Assembly (NCBI RefSeq): GCF_011046895.1
Contig: NZ_CP049250.1
Location: forward strand, 2,020,501 to 2,084,500
From: Rhizobium rhizoryzae
GTDB taxonomy: Bacteria; Pseudomonadota; Alphaproteobacteria; Rhizobiales; Rhizobiaceae
Length of the DNA stretch: 64,000 nt
Reading direction: 5' to 3'
Each line of letters opens with the position of its first letter. Within the stretch, counting starts at the first letter, position 1. The notes beneath the pieces are model-generated. The model made no database searches, was not told the origin of the DNA, and saw nothing but the letters and a program-made list of their open reading frames with translations. Position numbers and translations under genes: made by a program. Below are positions 36,596 through 45,432 of the stretch, piece by piece.

Positions 36596-37834
36596 TCAGA
36601 ATTCGACAGCGCGATCGCCGTTCTCATCCTGAATGCGAGTCGGCAAGCCGATCTTGTTCAGAAGGTTGATGAAGGGCTTCGGAGCAAGCTCTTCCACGTT
36701 CGCCATCTTCTTGACGTCCCACTCACCTGTGGCAACCAGCATGGCTGCTGCGACCGGCGGAACGCCAGCGGTGTAGGAAATGCCCTGGCTGCCTACTTCG
36801 TTATAGGCTTCCTTGTGGTCTGCTACGTTGTAGATGAAGACGGTCTTTTCCTTGCCGTCCTTCAAGCCTTTCACATAGTCACCGATGCAGGTCTTGCCTT
36901 CATACTCTGGTGCGAGCGATGCCGGATCCGGCAGGCAGGCCTTGACGACCTTGAGGGGAACGACTTCGGAGCCATCGGCCAGCTTCACCGGCTGTTCGGA
37001 GAGAAGACCGATCGACTTCAGGACCGTGAACACGTTGATGTAGTGATCGCCGAAGCCCATCCAGAAGCGCACGTCTGCGCCATCCATGTTCTTGGCCAGC
37101 GAATGGACTTCGTCATGGCCGCAGAGATAGGCCTTGCGCTTGCCCACGACCGGCAGGTCATATTCCTTGCCGATCTCGAACATCTTGTTTACCTGCCACT
37201 CACCCTTCTGCCAGGAGTAAACGACGCCGGTGAACTCACGGAAGTTGATTTCCGGATCGAAGTTCGTAGCGAAATACTTGCCGTGGCTGCCAGCATTGAT
37301 GTCGACGATATCCACGTCGGTGACCTTGTCGAGATACTCGTCCTTGGCCAGCTTGGCATAGGCATTGACGACGCCCGGGTCGAAGCCGGCGCCGAGGATG
37401 GCGGTAATGCCTTTTTCCTCGCATTCGGCGGCGCGCTTCCATTCGTAGTTACCGTACCACGGCGGCGTTTCGCAGATCTTGTTCGGCTCTTCGTGAATGG
37501 CCGTATCGATGTAGGCAGCGCCCGTATCCATGCAGGCCCGCAGGACGGACATGTTCAGGAAGGCTGTGCCGACATTGATGACGATCTGAATGCCAAGCTT
37601 GGTAATCAGCGCCTTGGTGGCTTCGATATCGAGGGCGTTGAGCGCGTGGGCTTCCAGAATGCCCGCCTGCTTCATCGCCTTCTTTTCGTGTACGCTCGCG
37701 ATGATCGCGTCGCACTTCGACTTGGTGCGGGATGCGATATGGAGATCGCCCAGCACGTCGTTATTCTGCGCACATTTATGCGCTACGACCTGCGCGACGC
37801 CGCCCGCGCCGATGATGAGCACGTTCTTTCTCAT
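36596..37834 (-). CDS. Carboxynorspermidine dehydrogenase / saccharopine dehydrogenase-like
   Basis: 412 residues from ATG 37834, against about 414 for the family. N-terminal Rossmann loop VLIIGAGGVAQVVAHKCA and a C-terminal saccharopine-dehydrogenase fold (GFDPGVVNAYAKLA). CASDH condenses aspartate semialdehyde with putrescine or diaminopropane, reducing it with NADPH to carboxyspermidine or carboxynorspermidine. The adjacent decarboxylase gene, 50 bases upstream, completes the route to spermidine or a close homologue. The start sits 12 bases after GGAG, a long spacing; a TTG at 37846 is less likely. Confidence 0.9.
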   Translation of the reverse strand: MRKNVLIIGAGGVAQVVAHKCAQNNDVLGDLHIASRTKSKCDAIIASVHEKKAMKQAGILEAHALNALDIEATKALITKLGIQIVINVGTAFLNMSVLRACMDTGAAYIDTAIHEEPNKICETPPWYGNYEWKRAAECEEKGITAILGAGFDPGVVNAYAKLAKDEYLDKVTDVDIVDINAGSHGKYFATNFDPEINFREFTGVVYSWQKGEWQVNKMFEIGKEYDLPVVGKRKAYLCGHDEVHSLAKNMDGADVRFWMGFGDHYINVFTVLKSIGLLSEQPVKLADGSEVVPLKVVKACLPDPASLAPEYEGKTCIGDYVKGLKDGKEKTVFIYNVADHKEAYNEVGSQGISYTAGVPPVAAAMLVATGEWDVKKMANVEELAPKPFINLLNKIGLPTRIQDENGDRAVEF

Positions 37835-37884
37835 GATAGGGACCAACTCCTATGTCCAATCGTCAGAGACCAACCTGAGGTATT

Positions 37885-38982
37885 TCAGGAAAGGCTTTCT
37901 TCGTAGTCCGTGTAAGAAAATTCACGGACCGTCCTGAGGCTGCCATCCAGTTCACGGATGGCGATTGCCGGCATTTTCACGCCGTTAAACCAGTTTTTCT
38001 TGACCATCGTGTAACCGGCGGTGTCCTGGATCGAAATGCGGTCGCCGACATTCAACTCGTTCGGGAAATCGAACTCGCCGAAAATATCGCCGGCCAGGCA
38101 GGACTTGCCGCAGACCATGTAACGATGTGGCCCCTGGTTGGGATGAACCTTGGCATTCTCGCGATAGATCAGAAGATCCAGCAAGTGTGCCTCGATGGAC
38201 GAATCCACCACGACAAGGTTCTTGCCGTTGTAGAGCTTGTCGAGAACGGTGACTTCCAGCGTCGTCGATTTTGTAATGGAGGCCTCGCCGGGCTCCAGAT
38301 AGACCTGTACTCCGTACTCACCGGAGAAGCGCTTCAGGCGCTCGGCGAACTTTTCCAGCGGATAGTTCTCGCCGGTGAAATGAATGCCACCACCGAGGCT
38401 CACCCACTCGGCCTTCTTCAGCAGGGGGCCGAACTTTTCTTCGATCTGGCCGAGCATCTTGTCGAACAGATCGAAGTCGCCGTTTTCGCAATTGTTATGA
38501 ATCATGAAGCCGGTGATGAGGTCCATCACTGGTTCGACCTGTCTCAGGTCCCATTCGCCGAGCCGCGAGAAGGGGCGGGCGGGATCTGCCAGATCGAAGC
38601 TCGACGAAGACACGCCGGGGTTCAGCCGCAGGCCACGAATGATGCCGGCAGACTGCTTCTCGAAGCGTTGCAGCTGACCAATCGTGTTGAAGATGATCTT
38701 GTCGGCATGAGAGACGACTTCGTCGATCTCGTAATCGGCATAGGCAACCGAATAGGCGTGTGTTTCCTTGCCGAACCGCTCATGGCCAAGGCGCACCTCA
38801 TTCAAGGAGGATGAGGTGGTGCCGTCCATGTAGTTGCGCATGAAGTCGAAGACGGACCATGTGGCAAAGCATTTCAGCGCCAGCAAAGCCTTGGCGCCGG
38901 ACAGTTCGCGCAAGGTCGCGATCTTCTCCATGTTGCGCAGGAGCTTTGACTTGTCGATGAGGTAATAGGGAGTCTGGATCAA
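37885..38982 (-). CDS. nspC: Carboxynorspermidine/carboxyspermidine decarboxylase
   Basis: 365 residues from TTG 38982 (SD AAGGA seven bases upstream), giving the family start MIQTPYYLIDKSKL and a normal length; the open frame to 39081 begins with an unsupported TTG. Alanine-racemase-fold PLP enzyme with K37 (LALKCFATWS), the NCENGDFDLF segment and the ACLAGD-like CGKSCLAGDIFGEF loop. It decarboxylates the dehydrogenase product to make the polyamine. This two-gene route is common in rhizobia, where it makes spermidine without SAM decarboxylase. Confidence 0.92.
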   Translation of the reverse strand: MIQTPYYLIDKSKLLRNMEKIATLRELSGAKALLALKCFATWSVFDFMRNYMDGTTSSSLNEVRLGHERFGKETHAYSVAYADYEIDEVVSHADKIIFNTIGQLQRFEKQSAGIIRGLRLNPGVSSSSFDLADPARPFSRLGEWDLRQVEPVMDLITGFMIHNNCENGDFDLFDKMLGQIEEKFGPLLKKAEWVSLGGGIHFTGENYPLEKFAERLKRFSGEYGVQVYLEPGEASITKSTTLEVTVLDKLYNGKNLVVVDSSIEAHLLDLLIYRENAKVHPNQGPHRYMVCGKSCLAGDIFGEFDFPNELNVGDRISIQDTAGYTMVKKNWFNGVKMPAIAIRELDGSLRTVREFSYTDYEESLS

Positions 38983-39234
38983 GGCTTCATCCTTCGTGAA
39001 CCCAGCCGTTTCCGGCGGAAGTGAACGGGACGCCCCGAATGCGTCGGCTGGGGGCTTATGCAAAAGGGGGGCAGAAGGCAAGAGGCAAAGCAGGCAAACC
39101 TCAAGGATTCTTGGATTTTGGGCGGCTTTCAGAGAATCTGCTCAGAGAACTGAATTACCCCGCAATAAGCTTGCTCGCATCGCTGCAATCTGGTGTGACT
39201 TCCGATACGGATTCACTGCCGCGGATTGCATGCC

Positions 39235-40419
39235 ATGCTGAAAGACTTTTCCATCCAGGCCACCATCATGGGGACGCTGGTTGCCTTTGTCGGCTTCATC
39301 AGTTCCTTCGCCGTCATCATGCAGGGGCTGACAGCCATGGGGGCGGCGCCGGATCAGGTGGCGTCCGCGCTTTTCGTGCTGGCAGCTTTGATGGGATTGC
39401 TCGGCATCATCTTCCCGCTCTGGAAGCGTATGCCGATCAGTTGCGCCTGGTCCACTCCCGGCGCGGCTCTTCTCACCAGCGTCGGCATGATCGAGGGTGG
39501 CTTCTCCGCTGCGGCTGGTGCCTTCGTCATGTGTGCGGTTCTCATCATCCTGTCGGGCCTGTTTCAGCCGCTCGGCAAGGCCATGCGCATGATACCCGCT
39601 TCGCTTGCCAATGCCATGCTGGCCGGCATCCTGCTCAGCCTCTGCCTTGCACCGGTCAAGGCTATCGCATTCAACCCCTGGCTTGGGCTGCCGATCGTCG
39701 GAACCTGGATGGTGTTTCTCATGTGGAAGCGGCTCTGGGCGGTGCCTGCGGCCCTCGGCGCCTTTGCGCTGGTGCTTGTGTTCGGCGTGGACCTGCCGCC
39801 GGACATGCTCTCAAAACTGGGCAGTTCCATTCATCCGACGCTCGTTCCGGTGATGCCGACCTTCACCTGGCATGGCTTCGTCTCCGTCGCCATTCCATTG
39901 TTTGTCGTGACCATGGCCTCGCAAAACATTCCCGGCATCGCCATTCTCAAAGTCTATGGATACGAGCCTGCGCCCGGTCCGCTGTTTGCCTCGACAGGCG
40001 TGTTTTCGTTGGTGGCGGCGCTGTTCGGTGCGGTTCCGGTCAATCTGGCGGCTATCACTGCGGCCATGTGCGCCAGCGATGAGGCGCATCCGGATCCAAA
40101 ACGGCGCTACTGGTCGGCGATCATCGGCGGGATTGGCTATATACTGTTCGGACTTCTGGCTTCCGCCATCATCGCCTTTGTCGCTTTTGCTCCACCGATC
40201 CTTTTGCAGGCCGTGGCGGGGCTTGCGCTGGTCGGCGCCTTTTCCAGCTCGGCGCAGGCTGCTTTCCGCGATGCGGATCACCGTGAGGCTGCGGCGATTA
40301 CCTTTCTGGTTACGGCGTCCGGTACCGCTTTCATGGGTGTTTCCGGAGCCTTCTGGGGCCTCGTCGCAGGTGCGTTTATGTTGGGTCTGCGACGCTTCGT
40401 TCAGCAAAATGGTCACTGA
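39235..40419 (+). CDS. benE: BenE-family benzoate/H+ symporter-like transporter
   Basis: 394 residues from ATG 39235 (an in-frame TTG at 39226 is possible; no good SD for either). About 12 membrane helices with BenE motifs: SCAWSTPGAALL, NAMLAGILLSLCLAPV, MASQNIPGIAILKVYGY and FGAVPVNLAAITAAMCAS. The family imports benzoate by proton symport. No ben or cat genes adjoin, so the real substrate is not known. Divergent from nspC. Confidence 0.85.
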   Translation: MLKDFSIQATIMGTLVAFVGFISSFAVIMQGLTAMGAAPDQVASALFVLAALMGLLGIIFPLWKRMPISCAWSTPGAALLTSVGMIEGGFSAAAGAFVMCAVLIILSGLFQPLGKAMRMIPASLANAMLAGILLSLCLAPVKAIAFNPWLGLPIVGTWMVFLMWKRLWAVPAALGAFALVLVFGVDLPPDMLSKLGSSIHPTLVPVMPTFTWHGFVSVAIPLFVVTMASQNIPGIAILKVYGYEPAPGPLFASTGVFSLVAALFGAVPVNLAAITAAMCASDEAHPDPKRRYWSAIIGGIGYILFGLLASAIIAFVAFAPPILLQAVAGLALVGAFSSSAQAAFRDADHREAAAITFLVTASGTAFMGVSGAFWGLVAGAFMLGLRRFVQQNGH

Positions 40420-40517
40420 GGGCGCAACCCATCTTGCGCAACATCGCATCCCACGGTATCAAATTCTCCATGAAGATCACGGGCAGCACATTTCCGACTT
40501 CTTGCGTCGCGGGCCAG

Positions 40518-40595
40518 ATGGCACACCGCGCGTCTTCTGCTGCCCTAAACTCGCTTCTTCTTCTCGGCCTTATCGGCGGTTGCCGGGTCCGTTAA
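40518..40595 (+). CDS. leuL: leu leader peptide
   Basis: 25 codons reading MAHRASSAALNSLLLLGLIGG then CRVR, with four consecutive Leu codons plus two nearby, and TAA at 40593-40595. It lies in the leader of leuA directly before an attenuator hairpin, the arrangement predicted for rhizobial leuA. No strong SD. Stalling at Leu codons would favour antitermination. Confidence 0.75.
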   Translation: MAHRASSAALNSLLLLGLIGGCRVR

Positions 40596-40640
40596 GGAGC
40601 GCCCGGCGGCCGAAAGAGCCTGCCGGCTAGAGCTCCTTTT
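40582..40640 (+). promoter_or_regulatory. Leu attenuator upstream of leuA
   Basis: Terminator: AAGGAGC (40594-40600) with GCTCCTT (40632-40638) as outer stem, CCGGCGGC (40603-40610) with GCC-T-GCCGG (40618-40626, one bulge) as inner stem, then TTTT. Antiterminator: GCCGGG (40582-40587), in the leader peptide codons, pairs with CCCGGC (40602-40607), which blocks the terminator's inner stem. The two folds exclude each other. Confidence 0.7.
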
Positions 40641-40754
40641 CACAAAATCCATGATTTGAAGACCGAAAGCCTCGATAGAGGCCTTGATCCAGTGTTTCAA
40701 CGCTGTAACAGGCTGATGCCATAAGCGTGACGCTGGACGCGAAGGAGAAGACGA

Positions 40755-42506
40755 ATGACTGCCAATACTCCCGCAACGCAAGCCGCGACATCGAGCCAGG
40801 CCACGGGTCAGAGCCGGGGAATGCCGGATGCATCCCGCAAGTACCGCCCGTACCCCACGATCAATATTCCGGATCGCACATGGCCGTCCAAGGTCATCGA
40901 CAAGGCGCCGATCTGGTGCTCCGTCGATTTGCGCGACGGCAATCAGTCGCTCGTCAACCCGATGGGTCATGATCGCAAGGCGCGCATGTTCAAGCTCCTG
41001 TTGGACATGGGCTTCAAGGAAATCGAGATTGGTTTCCCCTCCGCCTCGCAGACGGATTTCGATTTCGCCCGCTGGTGCGTGGAAGAAGGCGGTGTGCCTC
41101 GGGATGTGTCCCTGCAGGTGCTGGTCCAGTGCCGCCCGGAACTGATTACCCGCACCTTCGAATCCTTAGAAGGTGCCTACAAGCCGATCATCCATTTCTA
41201 CAATTCCACGTCCGAATTGCAGCGGCGCGTCGTGTTCGCAAAGGATGTGCATGGCATCAAGCAGATCGCCGTCGATGCTGCCAAGATGATCATGGACATG
41301 TCTTCAAAGGCCTCCAGCAGCGAGAATGGTGGTTATCGCTTCGAATATTCGCCGGAAAGCTTCACCGGAACGGAGCTGGAAGTGGCGCTGGAAATCTGCA
41401 ATGCCGTGATTGCCGAAGTGAAGCCGACGGCTGAGAACAAGCTGATCCTCAACCTGCCTTCCACGGTTGAGATGGCAACGCCCAACATCTATGCGGACCA
41501 GATCGAGTGGATGTGCCGCAATATCGACAACCGCGAGAATGTCATCATCTCCCTGCACCCGCACAATGACCGCGGCACGGGCATCGCCGCAACGGAGCTG
41601 GGCCTGATGGCCGGTGCCGACCGCGTGGAAGGCACGCTGTTCGGCAATGGCGAGCGCACCGGCAACGTGGATGTCGTGGCCCTGGCGCTGAACATGTATA
41701 CGCAAGGCGTCGATCCCGAGCTGGATTGCACCGATATCGAGCGCATCAAAGCGGTCTACGAATATTCAAACGAGATGACGATCCCTGAGCGTCATCCTTA
41801 TGTTGGCGAGCTGGTCTATACCGCCTTCTCAGGCTCTCACCAGGATGCGATCAACAAGGGGATGAAGGCGATCAAGCAGGCCAATTCGCCGGTGTGGGAA
41901 GTGCCTTACCTGCCGATCGATCCGCAGGACGTGGGCCGTACCTACGAAGCGATCATTCGCATCAACTCGCAATCAGGCAAGGGTGGCATCGCTTATATCC
42001 TTTCCCAGGATTACGGCATCAATCTGCCACGCAATCTGCAGGTCGAATTTCGCGAGGATATCCAGCGGATCACAGACGAAGAAGGCAAGGAGCTGCCCTC
42101 CAAGCGTATCTACGAGCGCTTTATCGAGCGGTATGTCGATCAGCCGGAAGGCCGCATCAAGTTCGTGGATCACCACACCTATCCGGCCGGAACCGACCAG
42201 AGAGGGATCCGGATCGTTGCGGCTGAAATCACCGATAATGGCGAGACCAAGCGGATCGAAGGCAAGGGTACTGGACCGATCGACGGCTTCATCAATGCTC
42301 TATCGATCTATCTCGGCAAGGAACTGTCGGTGGCGGATTATTCCGAGCACTCCCTCCAGCATGGCTCGAATGCGTCCGCCATCGCCTATGTCGAGATGGA
42401 GTACGATGGGGGTAAACTGTTCGGTGCGGGCATCAACACCAATATCGTGACGGCTTCGCTCGAGGCGATCGTCTCCGCTGCGAACCGCGTTCTGGCGAAT
42501 AGCTGA
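40755..42506 (+). CDS. leuA: 2-isopropylmalate synthase
   Basis: 583 residues, long (type 2, yeast-like) LeuA. Makes 2-isopropylmalate from acetyl-CoA and 2-ketoisovalerate, first step of leucine synthesis. The HMGL-like barrel has WCSVDLRDGNQ, and SLHPHNDRGTG for metal binding; the C-terminal region (about 430-583) is the leucine feedback domain. SD AAGGAG. Preceded by the leuL attenuator and followed by a strong terminator. Confidence 0.95.
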   Translation: MTANTPATQAATSSQATGQSRGMPDASRKYRPYPTINIPDRTWPSKVIDKAPIWCSVDLRDGNQSLVNPMGHDRKARMFKLLLDMGFKEIEIGFPSASQTDFDFARWCVEEGGVPRDVSLQVLVQCRPELITRTFESLEGAYKPIIHFYNSTSELQRRVVFAKDVHGIKQIAVDAAKMIMDMSSKASSSENGGYRFEYSPESFTGTELEVALEICNAVIAEVKPTAENKLILNLPSTVEMATPNIYADQIEWMCRNIDNRENVIISLHPHNDRGTGIAATELGLMAGADRVEGTLFGNGERTGNVDVVALALNMYTQGVDPELDCTDIERIKAVYEYSNEMTIPERHPYVGELVYTAFSGSHQDAINKGMKAIKQANSPVWEVPYLPIDPQDVGRTYEAIIRINSQSGKGGIAYILSQDYGINLPRNLQVEFREDIQRITDEEGKELPSKRIYERFIERYVDQPEGRIKFVDHHTYPAGTDQRGIRIVAAEITDNGETKRIEGKGTGPIDGFINALSIYLGKELSVADYSEHSLQHGSNASAIAYVEMEYDGGKLFGAGINTNIVTASLEAIVSAANRVLANS

Positions 42507-42511
42507 TATGG

Positions 42512-42545
42512 AAAGCGCCCGGGCTTCTAACCCGGGCGCTTTTCG
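42512..42545. terminator. leuA terminator, bidirectional
   Basis: AAAGCGCCCGGG (42512-42523) pairs perfectly with CCCGGGCGCTTT (42531-42542), 7-base loop, 6 bases past the leuA stop. Both strands have short T-runs, so it can also serve the anti-sigma gene ending at 42560. Confidence 0.85.
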
Positions 42546-42559
42546 AATGAATACTGTTG

Positions 42560-43396
42560 TTAGATAATGCCGGCGATCTTTGTCGCCAAGCCCTCCAGAT
42601 CGGCATCGGAAGAGGGGCCAGTCAGCACGTAGCTTGCCTGCAAGCCCTGCCAGGTCACCATTCCGATATCGTCTCGAATGCTCTCGCGCATGTCTTTTTC
42701 CGGCATGGGCGAAATGAATTTGGTGAAGCATATGGCGATAACCTCGCCATCCCGGTTCTGGTAGATCAGTTCCCCCACCGGCCTTCCGCCTGCCGAAAAC
42801 AGGCGAGCACCCATGAAGACGAGCTTTTCCGAAGTGAGATCGGGAATGCGAAATGAAATGCCCGTGGTCGCCATCAACCATTCGACGATATGCGCGGATT
42901 CGTTCGCCGGAATTTCTACTAGATGTCGCGACTGGCGGGAAAAGAGCCGGTAGTGAGACGCAACATCATCCAGCCAGGCTTTGCTTGGATCGCCCGCGAT
43001 ATCCGCATAGGTCATCATGTGGGACGGGGCGCCGACCATGTAGCCGGCCGCTGCGCCGAGCGCGAACATAATGACGGACGAGGTGATCGCGAGACGGTAG
43101 GTAGGCTTGAGCTTTTGCCGAACGGTTTCCTGCTTCGGAAAACGCAAGGCGCGACGGCCTTCCGGTGCTGTCTTGATGCTTCTGACGAGGCTGAGCGAAA
43201 CCGGCTCTTTCAGCATTTCATTGAACAGCGTTCGACCGTGTTCTGTGGCTTGCCTGAGTTTGTCCGAGGTCAGTTTTGCATTTGGATCATTCGCGAGAAT
43301 GTCATCCAGTTCAGACTTCTCCGCCTCAGTCACTTCTCCATCCAGCATGGCGGACAAACGGGCATCGAGCGAGGGCTGGCGCAGATTGTCGGACAT
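42560..43396 (-). CDS. Anti-sigma factor (membrane)
   Basis: 278 residues from ATG 43396, whose A is the last base of the sigma gene TGA stop. The N-terminal ~90 residues (ARLSAMLDGEVTEAEKSELDDIL) have the anti-sigma fold layout without a zinc motif. A membrane helix at about 105-125 (LAITSSVIMFALGAAAGYMVG) separates it from a periplasmic domain of about 150 residues, the presumed sensor. Overlap with the sigma gene strongly supports the pairing. A longer ORF to 43744 is overlap with sigma. Confidence 0.75.
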   Translation of the reverse strand: MSDNLRQPSLDARLSAMLDGEVTEAEKSELDDILANDPNAKLTSDKLRQATEHGRTLFNEMLKEPVSLSLVRSIKTAPEGRRALRFPKQETVRQKLKPTYRLAITSSVIMFALGAAAGYMVGAPSHMMTYADIAGDPSKAWLDDVASHYRLFSRQSRHLVEIPANESAHIVEWLMATTGISFRIPDLTSEKLVFMGARLFSAGGRPVGELIYQNRDGEVIAICFTKFISPMPEKDMRESIRDDIGMVTWQGLQASYVLTGPSSDADLEGLATKIAGII

Positions 43397-43869
43397 CAGG
43401 CTCGGCGCTCCGCTTCGCTTTCGGTGACAATGGCAAGTTCGCGTCTGGCGGCCAGAACCGTCTCCGCAATGCTGTCCTCCGTCGTTGCCATGACCGCTGC
43501 CGCTTCGCGATAGGACAGTTCTTCGACCGCACAGAGCAGAAAGGCCGCAGCCAGTTCCGCGGAGAGGATCATCGGCAATTGTGGTGAACTGGTAGCCGCG
43601 GAATGGAGGCAGACGACTGTCTCGTTGGATGCCTTCTTCTTGCGGATTTCCGTTCGCCACAGGGAGCAGATTGCGCCGAACAGGCGCAGATCCAGCCGGT
43701 CTTCCGCATCCTGGAACGGTGCCTTCAGCAGAGCCTGACCGCACACCTTGGACACAAGCTCATCCGCCTTCGCCCCGTTCTGCGCAAGAACAAGGGCAAA
43801 ACGCCGCAAACGGGGCAGCAGGGAAACGAGGTCCCGTCGAATGTCCGTGTTGTTTGGCTTTACGTCCAT
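43396..43869 (-). CDS. Short ECF-type sigma factor
   Basis: 157 residues from ATG 43869 (SD AAGGA); the frame is open to 43941. Regions 2 and 4 resemble ECF sigma factors (LVSLLPRLRRFALVLAQN; ALRD-like LLCAVEELSYREAAAVMATTEDSIAETVLAARREL), but region 2 is much shorter and more diverged than usual. Partnered with the transmembrane anti-sigma gene, probably an envelope-stress pair. Not the PhyR-linked system, as no phyR is present. Confidence 0.7.
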   Translation of the reverse strand: MDVKPNNTDIRRDLVSLLPRLRRFALVLAQNGAKADELVSKVCGQALLKAPFQDAEDRLDLRLFGAICSLWRTEIRKKKASNETVVCLHSAATSSPQLPMILSAELAAAFLLCAVEELSYREAAAVMATTEDSIAETVLAARRELAIVTESEAERRA

Positions 43870-43946
43870 GAATTCCTTGGTACCGAATCTGTCAATCGTC
43901 AAAGTTTCCGAATTATCACTACAGGCCAAGGCTTTCGCCAAACTGG

Positions 43947-44912
43947 CTACAGTTCTAGTTCGAGAGGTGGTGGCTCCGGAAGTGGTGCCGGTGTTCCGTA
44001 AAGAACACGTCGTTGCTCGTGAGCAATGGCATCCGCTTCCTGTGTCAGTCCGAACCGATCACATGCAAGGTTCCAGGAACCAGGTTGGCCCGACAATGTG
44101 AAGAAATTATAGGCGGCCGGAGGTTTATGTCCACCCGGCCCCTGCGAGGCTGAAGCGATGCCGACAACCGGCACGCTGCCTGCATGTGTCTTCAAATGGT
44201 AGAGTGTATTGAGATGCGTGTGGCCGTGGAGGACAAGCTCTGCGCCGCCGGTGGAGATTGCTGCATTGAAACGGCGAATGCCCAGCATGCGCTTGTGGGA
44301 AGCGGCCGCGCCGCGAATGGGTGGATGGTGGATCATCACGACGCGAAACAGACCTTCTTCTCCCGCCTTGCGCAGGAGATTGACGGTTTCGCGGGCCTGC
44401 CGGCTGCTGAATAGTCCGCTGGCGGAAAAGGGCAGGGTCGCATTTGAGGTAGAGCAGCCGATGATGGCGATTGGTCCGCGGCGGCGATAGGTCGGGAAAA
44501 TGTGGTCCTCGTCGGACCAGTCATTCGGATCATTGTCCGCCGCGATGAACGGATACCATTCTCGCACGGAGCGATCGTGAGCGCCGGGCACATAGGCATC
44601 GTGATTACCGGGCACTACCGTCGTATCAAGTGGATCGCCGATGCTGCGCAGCCATTCGCCCGCCAGCCGGATCTCGATGGAGGTTGCGAGATTGACAAGA
44701 TCGCCGGTGATCATCAGATGGTCCGGCTGTTTCGTGCGGATATCGCTCAACAGGAGATCCAATGTATTCACAAGCAGATGCTTGCGCCTGTTGCGGTGCC
44801 AGTTGATAAAGCCGGTGATGCGTTTCGAGGCCAGTTCGCGCACTGTCAGGCGAGGAAGCGGGCCGAGGTGAACATCTGAAATGTGCGCGAAGGTGTACAT
44901 TGCTCGAGACAT
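43947..44912 (-). CDS. Metallophosphoesterase
   Basis: About 321 residues from ATG 44912; ATG 44900 is as likely. Calcineurin-like phosphoesterase with all ligands: DVH (SDVHLG), GDLVN, GNHD, MIHHPP and GHTH. Often cAMP or nucleotide phosphodiesterases or general phosphatases; substrate unknown. Divergent from the NUDIX gene. The C-terminal tail is Pro/Glu-rich. Confidence 0.87.
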   Translation of the reverse strand: MSRAMYTFAHISDVHLGPLPRLTVRELASKRITGFINWHRNRRKHLLVNTLDLLLSDIRTKQPDHLMITGDLVNLATSIEIRLAGEWLRSIGDPLDTTVVPGNHDAYVPGAHDRSVREWYPFIAADNDPNDWSDEDHIFPTYRRRGPIAIIGCSTSNATLPFSASGLFSSRQARETVNLLRKAGEEGLFRVVMIHHPPIRGAAASHKRMLGIRRFNAAISTGGAELVLHGHTHLNTLYHLKTHAGSVPVVGIASASQGPGGHKPPAAYNFFTLSGQPGSWNLACDRFGLTQEADAIAHEQRRVLYGTPAPLPEPPPLELEL

Positions 44913-44941
44913 AGAGCTTGCAGGCCAAGGGGGCAACCCGC

Positions 44942-45430
44942 ATGAGCAATGAAGGAATACAGGAAATCAGCGGATTGAGGACGAGGGTTATCGTTTCCGT
45001 CCTGCATCGGCTGTTTGCCTTCACGCGGGGCATGACGCTCGGGGTTCGCGCAGCTTGCTTTGACGCGCAAGGCCGCATCTTTCTGGTCCGCCATACCTAT
45101 GTTCCGGGTTGGTATCTTCCGGGCGGGGGCGTCGAACACGGAGAAACCGCCGCGGCTGCCTTGGCGAAAGAGTTGCGAGAGGAAGGCAATCTGGAGATCG
45201 ATGGCGAGCCGCTGCTGTTTCAGGTCTATCAGAACAGTCGCGCCAGCAAGCGAGACCACGTGATCCTCTACCGGGTGAATGTGCGGCAGACGGCGCCACG
45301 AGCGCCTGACCGGGAAATTGCCGAGAGCGGATTCTTTTCTCTCGACCATCTGCCCGTAGATGTCACCGCCGCGACGTTGCGGCGGCTGGAAGAGCTTTCA
45401 GGCGAGAGGCCAAAGCAGGAGATCTGGTAG
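44942..45430 (+). CDS. NUDIX hydrolase
   Basis: 162 residues from ATG 44942 (SD AAGGGGG). NUDIX box GGVEHGETAAAALAKELREEGNL fits GX5EX7REUXEEXGU except Lys for Arg and Asn for Gly; the three metal-binding Glu remain. Hydrolyses nucleoside diphosphate-linked compounds; the substrate is not readable. Convergent with the glutathionyl-hydroquinone reductase gene with a 2-base gap. Confidence 0.8.
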   Translation: MSNEGIQEISGLRTRVIVSVLHRLFAFTRGMTLGVRAACFDAQGRIFLVRHTYVPGWYLPGGGVEHGETAAAALAKELREEGNLEIDGEPLLFQVYQNSRASKRDHVILYRVNVRQTAPRAPDREIAESGFFSLDHLPVDVTAATLRRLEELSGERPKQEIW

Positions 45431-45432
45431 GC

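Noticed and set aside
39021-40082. 353-residue plus-strand ORF in another frame of benE
   Set aside because: Overlaps the membrane transporter in a different frame; rich in His/Arg/Cys and not protein-like.
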